A DNA stretch of 64,000 bases from Sepioteuthis lessoniana (taxonomy: Eukaryota > Mollusca > Cephalopoda > Myopsida > Loliginidae): the NCBI GenBank assembly GCA_963585895.1, contig OY757934.1, positions 34,232,768 to 34,296,767 of the forward strand, given 5' to 3'. The translations under genes and the position numbers were made by a program. Of the stretch, positions 46,015 through 57,025 are shown one piece after another (the stretch's first letter is position 1; each line of letters begins with the position of its first letter). The notes under the pieces are model-generated. The model was not told where the DNA came from. It searched no databases and was given only the letters and a program-made list of their open reading frames with translations.

Positions 46015-46497
46015 GATATGTTCTGCACGTACATTTCCATCTGATGCTTTATCAACTGGCTGATTCTTTGACTCCATAAAGACTAGATGTTAGCTTTTGA
46101 GTGTTACCTAAATCTTTTTTTGTTATCGATGAAGGATAAAGAAATGGTCAGGATAATGAAGGTCAAGAAATAGTAACTAGTCCCCTGATTGCACGACCTC
46201 GAATGGCGATATAAGAAGCCGTCGTCTCGATAGAAACCGATGTATTCTTTATCAAATTCATGACCCATTTTCAACGATAAGAAAATGCCGACAATTTCAC
46301 AAGCTTCAGCCATGCAAAAACTCCCTATACTGATATCGAATATTATTATCAGGATTTGTGTAGTCGTAGAATAAAAAGAAATGAGAAGATTTTATAATTT
46401 TGATTTGTTTATCATCGGTGTCAACAAATTATTGTCCTAAAGCCAAATCTCTTTTGTGTAGATATTCTGTAATAGAAGGAAAACATTTTTTTTCATA

Positions 46498-46665
46498 TCA
46501 AACGAGATGAAGACGTATTTTTGTTTCTTATATTGTGGAATCAGTTGATGGTAGATTTTATGTCTTTACATTAATTTAATTCAAGTGTTCTCAAAATGTT
46601 ACAAATATTCTCTCATGTCATCTTGTGCCAATGCATCCAATTCGTTGTTTTGGTGGGGCTTTCGC
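46498..46665 (+). repeat. Interspersed repeat R, copy 2
   Basis: Matches 37848-38012 (GTGTTCTCAA, TTGTGCCAATGCATCCAATT). Confidence 0.65.
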
Positions 46666-46744
46666 CACCATCTGCACAAATTGTATATCTCTCCCTGTCT
46701 CTCTCTATCTTTCTCTCTCTCTCTATATATATATTTGATTGGAC

Positions 46745-46905
46745 ACTACAGATATTTTTTGTCAACATATTTTTTGTTTATACTTTCGAGTTGCCGAATT
46801 GATTTTATGATATCCGGCGTGAATTGGTAATAAACCTTCTATCATCACTTGTTTCCCAAGTACTTTCTGCCCAATCTTGGGCCATCATCAGGGGTGTGTA
46901 TTGCA
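46745..46905 (-). ncRNA. Hammerhead-like motif in a probable Penelope-type terminal repeat
   Basis: In minus orientation CTGATGA (46891-46885) is followed by a 5-bp stem II (GCCCA/TGGGC), GAAA (46867-46864), and a 3-bp stem III without loop (AGT/ACT). The predicted cleavage residue is 46858, followed by GGG that pairs with CCC before the core. An outer CAC/GTG pairing continues stem I. Two extra bases next to stem II and the CUU cleavage triplet weaken the case. Confidence 0.4.
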
Positions 46906-47059
46906 AAAGTGATGTAACCTTTGCATGTGCTTTACTACTTTGTAAGAATGAGCGTTTATACTGTTGTATCGTGTAACGTTTATTTAAAGAAAAATATTTC
47001 AATAAATAGCATCAGTAGCTAAAGACATTAGTACTGTATTCAAGATTAATATCATAGAT

Positions 47060-47220
47060 ATATTAATATCATATATATATAGTCATCCACAGACAGATCT
47101 GTTTCGTTCTATCAGAACTCATCAGTGTGGCTAGACAGTAGCTACCCATAGCTGGGATCGAAACCTGGTTTGATTCAAACGCCAAGCCGAAGCCTCTAAC
47201 CATTCAGCCACGAGCAGCCA
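47060..47220 (-). mobile_element. SINE-HH copy 1: tRNA-like promoter, hammerhead, AT tail
   Basis: Upstream of the ribozyme the minus strand reads CGTGGCTGAATGGTTAGAGG (A-box region) and CCAGGTTTCGATCCCAGC (B box with one extra T), spaced as in a tRNA gene. The ribozyme follows within about 15 bp, and then an AT-rich tail. A second, decayed copy at 24.2 kb shows this is a dispersed family rather than a chance pairing. Confidence 0.75.
47082..47136 (-). ncRNA. Hammerhead ribozyme, complete core (SINE-HH copy 1)
   Basis: Self-cleaving RNA motif. Minus-strand order: GTCTAG, CCACA (47130-47126), CTGATGA (47125-47119), stem II GTTCT-GAT-AGAAC (47118-47106), GAAA (47105-47102), then stem III ACAGA/TCTGT as a loopless hairpin. 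The cleavage residue is C at 47092 (GTC triplet), then TGTGG (47091-47087) pairs with CCACA. GTC and GAC extend stem I beyond a small internal loop. Every conserved core base is present. The very short stem III is typical of hammerheads in animal retroelements, which often need a dimer to cleave. Confidence 0.88.
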
Positions 47221-47395
47221 TTCGCTGCGAAGTAAATTTTAAACGGTTATGAACCACAATTACTATTGTTTACATACATCCATTCAACGGCTGCCGAGAC
47301 CTCAGTTCAAATACGAAGAGGCTTGCCATGAACGCTAATGACAACACGATTACTTCTTCGCCAGAGAACTCAACCCTATGGAGGTAGGGGATATT

Positions 47396-47397
<2 letters not shown>

Positions 47398-47483
<86 letters not shown>
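47398..47483 (+). repeat. (TA)n microsatellite
   Basis: About 42 units with one short interruption. Confidence 0.97.
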
Positions 47484-47485
<2 letters not shown>

Positions 47486-48218
47486 GGATGTCACAAATGT
47501 TTTGTATCTTTACCTGAATATATCATTCGAAGATGTATTAATTGGATAGGATGCTAATACAATAAGCTTACGACTAAATGGACTCTTACAAACGTAGAAG
47601 ATGAGAGAGATTCTTATTTCTAAGATCTGTTACATTTAAAAACTTTTGTTAAATATTGGTATGTAATTACTTGAGTAAGTCATTGATTATATTTTCCAGT
47701 TAAATTAATTGTAGGAATTGTTATTAAAAACAGAAAGTAAAACATTTAGAAAAATCATTAATATTGATAATTTTTTTCTTTCAAATTAATTTTTGTTACA
47801 ATCGAAAATGTTCTGAAATATGATATAGAAAAAAAAAAGAAAGTTTAAGTTTTTCTTTGCCTTTGAGTTTATTTTTAGGCTTCAAACGGAAAAGACGATA
47901 AATTTAATAAATAATTAAGATAGATTTTTCAAAATAGTTTCGGCGTTCAGTGAGTTGTGATAATTTATTGCTCTTACATTTGATATTTTTAGAAACAAAG
48001 CTTCTTGAAGAATTTAGAGCAGATTTTTAAAAAAATCTACGATTAAGATTTTGTGCAGAACTTGGCTTGTCCAAATAAATGCGCCAATTATAGTTATTAA
48101 TTTCAAATGATTTAAATTTTGGTAAAAACAAAGTTTTTCGGAAAATAGACAGCAGAGTTTTAGCTATATAACGTATATAAACAATGTAAATGATATCGTC
48201 ATTTTTGATGGCTGTTAC

Positions 48219-48221
<3 letters not shown>
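47484..48221. other. AT-rich spacer, nothing recognised
   Basis: No supported feature. Confidence 0.5.

Positions 48222-48261
<40 letters not shown>
48222..48261 (+). repeat. (AT)n microsatellite
   Basis: About 20 units, directly followed by a SINE-B head. Confidence 0.97.
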
Positions 48262-48262
<1 letters not shown>

Positions 48263-48263
48263 C

Positions 48264-49556
48264 TCAGTCGGCTGGGACTGTAGAATACACCGACCGCTTC
48301 CCTGCAGAGGGGCAATACCCCCTTCCCAACGAATGTCCTGTTGTGACTCGAAACAATATGATGGTGATGTTCCAGTAATGCTGGAGCTGTGGGGAATGCA
48401 TAGAAGTGTTATTGAATTACGGAATGATTTTTTATATTAATCATTTTTCGTTCATTATATTTTATCATTCAGTTTGGTTGGGCTTTGAACTATTCGGCTC
48501 TTAGTTCAGGTGCACCGACATTGGGTACAGTTTACGCTCGTGCGCAGAGGATATGGTAATCACAATTTTTATAATAAACCCCAGATAGAAAATGGGGCTG
48601 GAGTGTGAATGACGTCATGCCTGGAAGCGATGGGCTGAGAATTTGGAGATTTTAAAAAAGACGTCAGTTGGGACTCGACTGTGGGCCAGTCGAGTTGGTA
48701 GTTTACTGGGAACCAGTCCAGTTGGTTGTCGAATGGGGACCAGTCGAGTTAGAAGGTTGACTTTGGGCCATGTAGACAGACACTGGGGTTGTCTGCTTCA
48801 ATGGCAGATAGATGAGAAGTTGAGTTCTGACCATGAGGTTGAAAAGTTGAATGAAGACCATGGTGTTGAGAAGTTGAAGTCTGACCATGGAGTTCTGCAG
48901 ATCTCTACCGACAGAGATCTTAAACACTACAGGACGCGCAGCACGTTTGTCGGGTCCAACCAGGCATTTGGCAGTTTTGTTTGTATAGAATGATTACGAA
49001 AGACTTTTTAGAATTGTGTCTCTCTCTCCTCGTGTCGAAGAACCGATCTCAGAAGTCAAGAAGTTAATAAACGTTCTTACCTGAACAACAGTGAGTTCGC
49101 TTGTTAATGTGTTGCGTATTTCCTTGTATTTGAATTTGTACAAGTACCGTTGGATTGAGATATCATTGTGATTATGATATGATTATGGCTATGGTTGTCA
49201 GTATACAACAGTAGCGCTTCATTGCCATCACTGCCAAGTACAATCTGGCTCGGAGTGGTAGCACCTGATAGGGTCCTATCTATGGGCCAAATAGAACTAA
49301 TCTGTGTACTTACGCAAAACTGAATTGCTTGGAATAGGACTGTTTTGACATTTAAACTGCGTACTTAGACTAAACTGAATTATTTGAAATAGAAAAGTGT
49401 TTGGATGCTAAACTGAATTGTTTTAAATAGAACTGTTCTGGAAATTGAAACTGTACTTACACTAAACTGAGTTGTTTGAAATAGAACTGTTTATTTGTAT
49501 AAAAATGGATTTGGCATTAAATAACCTGCAAAGGGTGATATGCCATAAAACATAAA
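48264..49556 (+). mobile_element. SINE-B composite, split by a solo LTR
   Basis: The head begins CAGTCGGCTGGGACTGTAG and breaks off at GGGGAATGCATAG (48404). It resumes at about 49211 with GCGCTTCATTGCCATCAC. Three to four 55-bp units follow (49300-49500), then the SINE-2-like 3' end GGATTTGGCATTAAATAACC. Confidence 0.85.
48407..49210 (+). mobile_element. Solo LTR, 804 bp, inside SINE-B
   Basis: The insert starts TGTTATTGAATTACGG and ends GTATACAACA. An AATAAA signal is near 49068. An internal stretch (48810-48900) repeats a GACCATGG-TTGA motif, which makes a misleading 116-codon frame. Flanks GAAG and GTAG are a possible worn 4-bp duplication. No internal region remains, as expected after LTR-LTR recombination. 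Orientation is from the AATAAA signal. Confidence 0.7.
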
Positions 49557-49565
49557 ACAAACAAC

Positions 49566-49572
49566 CAATCAA

Positions 49573-49634
<62 letters not shown>
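49566..49634 (+). repeat. (AT)n microsatellite
   Basis: About 33 units. Confidence 0.97.
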
Positions 49635-49636
<2 letters not shown>

Positions 49637-49953
49637 GGAGAAAAGTGAAAAACAAGTAATCTATTGTGAAGAATTTATTATGAAAGAAATAGACCATCAT
49701 CAGGACTTTAGAAAAGATGATACCAAGTGTTGTTAGACCAATGATGATATTTAATGACTAACAAAAACATAGGAGGACATTATATATACAAAGAAAGGAA
49801 GACCATACGACCGTTCAATCAATAAATCAGAGTTCATGTTTCAAAAAAGATGTCTCGTAATTGTGTAAGGTAATTATGTAATTCTTCACTTTGGATTACT
49901 TTGTTTTTCAATTTTTCTCAATACTGTTCGATTATTTTCCATTATTTACTTCC

Positions 49954-49958
<5 letters not shown>
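49635..49958. other. AT-bounded spacer
   Basis: Unassigned sequence between two AT arrays; a CTGATGA string on the minus strand (about 49692-49698) has no hammerhead partner sequences. Confidence 0.4.

Positions 49959-49991
<33 letters not shown>
49959..49991 (+). repeat. (AT)n microsatellite
   Basis: About 16 units. Confidence 0.96.
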
Positions 49992-50106
49992 TTGCGCATG
50001 CCAAATATGTCCGACAAATATGTCCGGAAAGTATTAAACAAAAAGACTCCAACACAACAATAACAACAACGACAACAAAAACACCCCCATACACATATAT
50101 GCGCAC

Positions 50107-50345
50107 GTAGGATAATGGTTATCGTCGTAGAAAATGGACACTACGACCCGAGTTTAAATTGTAGACGAGGTTGTTTGCATTTTATATAATGTTAATACCC
50201 TTGGGAAATTTACAAATTCAACTATTCTCACTCCATCTATGGTTACATAGTAGGGTATACTGGACTCTTTAATCTTGGTGTGGCTGTTAAATTTCATTAA
50301 AATTGACCTCATGTCACATTCCACTTGTGTGGAAGGGTTGAAGAA
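50107..50345 (+). mobile_element. SINE-3, diverged, with 8-bp target duplication
   Basis: GATAATGGTTATCGTCGTAG, the core ATACCCTTGGGAAA and the end GTGGAAGGGTTG identify it. ATGCGCAC flanks both sides (50099-50106, 50346-50353). Confidence 0.8.
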
Positions 50346-50399
50346 ATGCGCACACCTATACACACAAATAAATATGTGTGGGTATTGCTAAAATCCTTC

Positions 50400-50560
50400 A
50401 GTTTTATACTCTGTCCACACACACACACACACACATATATATATTTATATATATCGTATAGTATGGAAAAAAACTTTTTTCGCTTACATCTCGTCAGAGA
50501 AATGACCGTAAGAGAAACCGACGATAAAGAATGCAGAAAGTCAACCGTTTGGTGGGGAAG

Positions 50561-50594
<34 letters not shown>

Positions 50595-51030
50595 CCCATC
50601 GAGGGGAAAAAGAAACGAAAAAGGAAAAACTCGTATAAATTACCCTTATTCAGTTGGGATCATATAAGAACTATTACTTAGTTGTAGGTTGTATCTAAAT
50701 TGCTTCTGTTTGCAGAGACTGACTTTGAAAGATGTTATATATAGTGCTTCAAGTTTAGTTAGCTGGGAACTAGTGCATGCTCGATTAAGGATAGAGAACA
50801 TACTGATATTATAGGATTTAGCAGAGTTTGGGTTAGCCAATAGGTGTTGGGTTATGGCGGAGTCAGAATTGTTATTGGTCGAGCTGGAATGTAATGTTTG
50901 GATATGTGATCGGATGTTAGAGGGCACGTGTTGCTTAATTCTATTTCCAATTCTGACGAGAGGTAAGCAAAAAAATCCTTTTCAGAATGAATTCGCTACT
51001 ATACACCATTTTGAGATTTTGTATCCACAG
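50400..51030. other. Spacer with small CA and A-rich tracts
   Basis: No element or gene recognised. Confidence 0.45.
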
Positions 51031-51032
51031 CA

Positions 51033-51101
<69 letters not shown>

Positions 51102-51134
51102 GCAGTGTGTATATATATATATATATATATATAT
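51033..51134 (+). repeat. (TA)n(TG)n(TA)n compound microsatellite
   Basis: Three arrays, separated before the last by TTGCAGTGTG. Confidence 0.96.
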
Positions 51135-51145
51135 TGTTGAATGGA

Positions 51146-51290
51146 CGGATGCGTGCGTGGCGTAACGCGACTAGCCTAGTTCAAATCCTAGATGAGATAT
51201 TTCATTTCATGCCCTTGGTAAAATTGTAAATCCTTCTATTCTCCCTCTGGCTCCGGGTAAAAATACTAGGGCAGACTGGGCTCTCTAGGC
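51146..51290 (+). mobile_element. SINE-3, strongly diverged and 3'-truncated
   Basis: Traces of the B box (AGTTCAAATCCTAG), the core (GCCCTTGGTAAA, CTCCGGGTAAAAATACTAGG) and GGGCAGACTGGGCTCT remain. Confidence 0.55.
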
Positions 51291-51407
51291 CCGATGGAGA
51301 CCTCCATCTAGATGGATAGATGCAGAATTCAAAAGTGTTGGTTAGGATTTCAGGCATATTGATGCACCATTCTTTTGTTTTCAGTTCATCCAAAAAGTAC
51401 GTTTTCA

Positions 51408-51514
51408 TCACTTACCTTCACCAATATAAACAAATCTTCTGATTAGATAATCCAATAGTTGATATCTTTAACTGAAGTGTTTGATCCTTATAAGTTGAGA
51501 TCGACGGAAGAGTC

Positions 51515-51545
<31 letters not shown>

Positions 51546-51656
51546 ATGGACTCTTCCGTTGATCTCGCCGTTTAATAGTCAAACAGTTCACTTAAAGATA
51601 TCAACTATTGGACTCCTAACTTAGAAGATTTATTTATTGTGGTAAAAGCTAGTGAG
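51408..51656. mobile_element. Palindromic foldback element with AT centre
   Basis: 51408-51518 and 51545-51656 are inverted copies (ATGGACTCTTCCGT, AAAGATATCAACTATTGGA and more) around an (AT)n centre of about 25 bp. No coding capacity. Transcribed or single-stranded, it would form one long hairpin. Confidence 0.8.
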
Positions 51657-52338
<682 letters not shown>

Positions 52339-52479
52339 GTATAAACGATTTGCAGTAAAATCCGACGGAATGAGAAAAGAAATGTAAGAAGAAAGTATTG
52401 TGATATTTCAATATAAGTATATCTGCTTCAGCAAAAACGAAGTCTACACACCTATCAGTTGAACTCGGGCCTCATTATA

Positions 52480-53335
52480 TGAGCTGTTTCATTTTTTGTT
52501 GTTTATGAATTTAGTATCCCACTTACATTGATTATCAATTTGGCGAGGACAAACTTGACTGTAAATTGATTGTAGTAGTCTCATGTAGTAGTCTCATGTA
52601 TCACCTCGCTTTCTATTCATAGTGATAAATTTTCTTTTCTTTTTCAAATTAAACATATGTTAATTAAATCAAAATTTTGGTCAAATGTGTTCCTATGATT
52701 TACCATGGCATTAAATGCATTGTTTATTCTAAAATTAATTTTATGTTCGGCTATTTGTAATTTAGATTTCTGGAAGTTTCGCTAATATATGTATTTTTTT
52801 TTTTGCATGGTTTACAAGCTATTTTGGAAATTTCGGCTTTGAACATGAGGCCATTTTATTTGGGTTGTTCTTTATATTTTTGATAATTTTGAACGTCTTC
52901 GTTACTGTATTCATGATAAGGTTTTTTTATTTTGGTTGTTGGTTATTGTGTTCGTTGGTGATATTGTTTAATTTTTTTTGTATTCCCTTTTTATTTTTTA
53001 TTTTGTTGACGTTATTGGCCTTGTATGCTCTTTTTTTCCCATTGTGTTTGAAGTGGTTGGATGATATAGGAATTTCGCATTTGTATTTCCAATGAGCATT
53101 TCTTCCTTGGGGAATTTTTTTGTTCCTGCAAATCCTAAGAACTCTTATATAAAATCCTATGACTACTCCAGATTTTTAGTTATTAGTTTGGAGTGAATAA
53201 AAAGCTAACAAGTCGTTCCATTTTCTCTTTTTCTGTTTTGACTTTGAATGTCAAATTATAATTGTCACGAATTGGAAGAATGTTTGGGAAACGTAGTGAG
53301 TCCTTTGTTACGTCTTCGAATGTGAATTAATACTT
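52480..53335 (-). pseudogene. Penelope-like element remnant (RT tail and GIY-YIG endonuclease)
   Basis: In minus orientation 53100-53180 encodes VIGFYIRVLRICRN-type residues found just downstream of the RT in Penelope-like elements. Further along is the zinc-binding linker KIACKPCKK (about 52800-52830). The start of the endonuclease follows directly, YISETSRNL (about 52770-52800), where intact members have YIGET. IAEHKINFRINNAFNAMVNHR comes next (about 52700-52765). Frameshifts and stops abound, and the catalytic GIY part is degraded. The enzyme would nick DNA and prime reverse transcription. Confidence 0.65.
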
Positions 53336-53501
53336 AAGAAATACGAAATACTAAAAGACAAACAAAATAATAGATGAATCCAAGCAATTCATATGATTAG
53401 TCCCAAAAACTAAACCATAAAGAATATAGAAATAGATTCTGATATAGCCATTCGAATAGCTAAACAAGTCAATTTAATTTTCAGTATTACCTTCCTTTCC
53501 A

Positions 53502-53502
<1 letters not shown>

Positions 53503-53586
<84 letters not shown>
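53503..53586 (+). repeat. (ATCT)n(AT)n(GT)n compound microsatellite
   Basis: Three adjoining arrays. Confidence 0.97.
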
Positions 53587-53589
<3 letters not shown>

Positions 53590-53749
53590 CGTGTTTGTGC
53601 GTGTGTCTGTGTGTGCCTTTTTAGGTCTTTTTCATCTGTGAATAGACATAAATGTATATGTAAACATCACACAAATAATCACATGCATATATTTAGAATT
53701 GTCGATTCAAATACACATACAAATACATGGCGTGTTGCGAAGGAATAAG

Positions 53750-53774
53750 CACACACACACACACACACACACAT

Positions 53775-53821
<47 letters not shown>
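53750..53821 (+). repeat. (CA)n(TA)n compound microsatellite
   Basis: Adjoining CA and TA arrays. Confidence 0.97.
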
Positions 53822-53824
<3 letters not shown>

Positions 53825-53912
53825 GAAGAAACGTAGTTCGTGTGAAAATGTAACGTGATATGGTAAGTTATAAAGAAAACGAAAGGCTAATTTCTAAGGA
53901 AGGGGAGAGTCC

Positions 53913-53926
53913 GAGAGAGAAAGAGA

Positions 53927-53963
<37 letters not shown>
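53913..53963 (+). repeat. (GA)n microsatellite, impure
   Basis: GA array with AA interruptions. Confidence 0.93.
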
Positions 53964-53965
<2 letters not shown>

Positions 53966-54868
53966 AAAAAGACAGACATGAGGGTGGGTAGTTGACCTCT
54001 GAGCGACTTAGACTCGGACAGTTTTTGGTCAGCCGGTCACGAGTGAATGACAACGTTAATTGAGGATGACTAGATAAAACAGGATGTTCCAAAATCAGGT
54101 ATGCATGTGTGGAACTAGCGGAAGCGTATGTTTATTCCACCGCCATCAAGTAGAAGGGAGGGGACGACTTGTTTTTGAGAGTTGACGGTGAGACGTGATG
54201 AGATAAAGACGCACAGTTGAACACGAACCGCGAAGATGTAAGGAGATTAAAGTTCACGAGCCCTATTTATGGGGGTGGGCTCCAAAAGGGGCTTTACACA
54301 CTGAAAGCGATGCAGTATGTTAGAGATACAACAGAAAACCAGGAAGAAAATTTGAGGTCTGTATCTGTTCTCTCTTTCTCACCATGATATGTTTTTCCTC
54401 TTTGCCAAGCTAACGCGGTCAACTCAGGTTCTAGTAGTAGTAAATAAATCTTGGATGGTTAACTAAAACATGGCCGGGTGACAAGAGGGTCCTGGAGGTA
54501 CGAATGTCTATTTAGTACCGTTATGTACAAATATCTTGTCGGTGCCGTTATGGTACATACCTTCTCTTTGGTACCATTATGGTACAGGAGTATTTTTGGA
54601 TGCATTGGCACTTCCGCCAAAGATAAGAATATAGTATATGTGTGTTCTGTCTCGGGTCATTGCTTAGCTTTCTGGGTTTTTTTTTTCGCTGATATCCGAT
54701 TTTAGTTTCTCGTCAGGCGTCTTCTCGCCTTTTGGTGAGACATTAATCTCTAGGACAGGGAAAATTGTGTCTCTGTCTACATGTTAAACCGAAATTTCAA
54801 TCAGTGTGGAGATATAATCGGGTCATAGGGAAGTAGATGTACTCTACGGTTTTTGAAAATAACAAATA
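53964..54868. other. GC-richer unassigned region
   Basis: 54000-54330 is less AT-rich than the rest, and 54500-54590 repeats a TACCGTTATGGTAC-like phrase several times. It could be an old LTR, but no TG...CA ends or target duplication were found. Confidence 0.35.
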
Positions 54869-55335
54869 CCGTTTGGGGAATGTCGAATACATTGATATAA
54901 ACATTAAAATAATTCATACACAACCTGCTTATTTTGAGAAGTTATTTTGCGTGTCTGTCGTGATAATATGATGCTAGTCTACACCATTGAAAAAAATACA
55001 CGAATAAAAGTATTCATTATTTCAATGAATATAAAATCTGATACTTCTTCAGGAATAAATACAAAAGAAAAAAAATGAAGAAAAGAAACGTGTAAATCTA
55101 AAAATTTTCATTAAAAAATTTTTTTTTATTTACATAGATTTCAAAGAGTACAGATACGATACTCTGTTCATTGGAAGAAATATCAGGAGTAGCAAAATAA
55201 TATTAAACAAAGCGCACAGATACTACATTGCCAACTGATTGAAGTGGTACTGATAGATTTGAGAACAAAGAAAGAAAGAAAAAGAAAGAAAAAAGAAAAA
55301 ATTGCACTGTTAATGTTAAAAACACACGCGTGCAT

Positions 55336-55374
<39 letters not shown>

Positions 55375-55602
55375 AACATATAAGCCTTCTATTTATTTAT
55401 ATACTTGAATAAACAGAGTTGTGAACAAAGAACCCTACAGACGAATTTGCACTGCCACTATTTTTTTCATTGGTGTAGACTAGCATTATATAAACACGAC
55501 GGACACGCAAAATAACTTCTCAAAACAAGCAGGTTGTGTATGAATTATTTGAATGTTTCTTGTACTCATTTATATCAATGTATTCGACATTCTCCAAACG
55601 GT
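54869..55602. mobile_element. Long inverted-repeat element, arms about 130-145 bp
   Basis: Arm 54869-54999 matches the reverse complement of 55459-55602 (CCGTTTGG, GAATGTCGAATACATTGATA, AAGTTATTTTGCGTGTC, GCTAGTCTACACCA). The right arm has about 13 extra bases. The 460-bp centre is A-rich with a CA array and no frame of note. Confidence 0.8.
55336..55373 (+). repeat. (CA)n microsatellite
   Basis: About 18 units inside the inverted-repeat element. Confidence 0.96.
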
Positions 55603-56490
55603 TTAACAGGAAAGCCCATGTGCAAAAGTATACATAAGGTTCATTATTTACAAAATCGTATTTGGAGGTTAACAAAATAAAATAAATAAATTATTTTTAT
55701 AGGGTAACCATTGCAAATACGTTTGCTTTGTATAAAGATAAATAAAAGTTAAAATTGAGTTTGGTACTAAAATGTTAAAATGGTGTGTGAATCTAGCAAA
55801 GATTGATGAAAACAAACCTGAATTTCAAATTCTAAACTGTATTTACTTTCTTTAAAATTTTCGTTGTAATTTTTATCATGATCTCATGATATACAAGTGA
55901 CTCAAACGTACGACTCGCTAATGCAGAGAGTACACTTTGATTCTAGGGAGGCTGCATAACCATTTTCATAAACAATATTTTACAAAAACTTGGACTTATA
56001 ATTTAACATTAATTTTTCAGTTTTATTTATTTATTTAGTTAGTTATTTATTTATAATTTTTTTCACATAGAATTTTTTCCAGCTTGATCCCACACTCCCT
56101 AGTCATTTGCTATTATATACACATTTATTTTGCTTGATAAAATGTCTCCCTATCAACCTGTAGCTGTAATACAACTAAGAACTATACTATGCTGAAATTG
56201 TGGAATTACTTCTTCACCTTATGTTTAGTTTGCTGTTTCACTTCTTCCCCATAATATAATGACCTTTTGCATCACCGAATTAGATACTCTTGATCTTTCA
56301 ACTGGTTGATATGTGTAATAGTTGTGCTTTTCTTCTGGAGCCTGTGAATCGTGTGTGAACTCATCTAAAAGACGGATTTTTGACAGCTGATTTCGTGGTA
56401 AGAAATCCTTCATACGACTAATATTCTTCCCAGCAAATTAGTCATCTGTACAATTGTGTTATTCTGGCAAAGGTAAGAAGCAGGCGATAC
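55603..56490. other. Spacer with one unrecognised short frame
   Basis: 56225-56413 on the minus strand is open for 62 codons with mixed composition; no family recognised. Confidence 0.35.
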
Positions 56491-57025
56491 CCCGCACAAA
56501 CAATTACGGACGTGGATTACGCTGACATCGTGCTTCTGGCAAATACGCCCGCCCAGACTGAATCCCTGCTACATTATCTGGAGAAAGTAGCAGGCGGCAT
56601 AGGCCTCCATGCCGACAAAACGGAATAAATGTGTTTTAATCAAAATAAAAAAGGAAACATCTCCGCGCTTAATGGTGGGTCTCTGAAACGTGTGGGCAAG
56701 TTCACATACCTCGGAAGCAGCGTCTCATATACGGAAAACGAGATCAATACTCGACTGGCAAAGGTATCGATATTTATCGATAGGCTATAGGTCATATGGA
56801 GGACAGACCACTCCGATAAAATAAAACGCAATTTTTTCCAAGCAGCGATCGTGTCTATACTATTATATGGATGCACTACATAGACGCTGACCAAGCATAT
56901 AGAGAAAAAGCTTGAAGGCAACTGTACAAGAATGCTGCGAGCTGTAATGAACAAATCCTGTAAGTAACATTCCAAAAAGCAGCAGCTATTCGGCCACCCG
57001 CCTCTCATCTCTAAAGACCTTCTTT
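56491..57025 (+). mobile_element. LINE-2 fragment g (RT palm and beyond)
   Basis: The plus strand encodes AQTITDVDYADIVLLANTPA (YADD changed to YADI), then GGIGLHADKTE, KFTYLGSSVSYTENE and IKRNFFQAAIVSILLYG. It stops after NKSC and a short LFGHPPLIS piece. In-frame stops are present and there is no GAT tail, so both ends are truncated. It shows the normal uninverted order that copy b has rearranged. Confidence 0.85.

Noticed and set aside
48643-48993. 116-codon plus-strand frame with repeated DHGVEKL-like units
   Set aside because: It lies inside a solo LTR, and the repeats are a short tandem DNA repeat, not protein evolution.
49640-49760. CTGATGATGG on the minus strand beside an AT array
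   Set aside because: No GAAA at the right place and no matching stem I.
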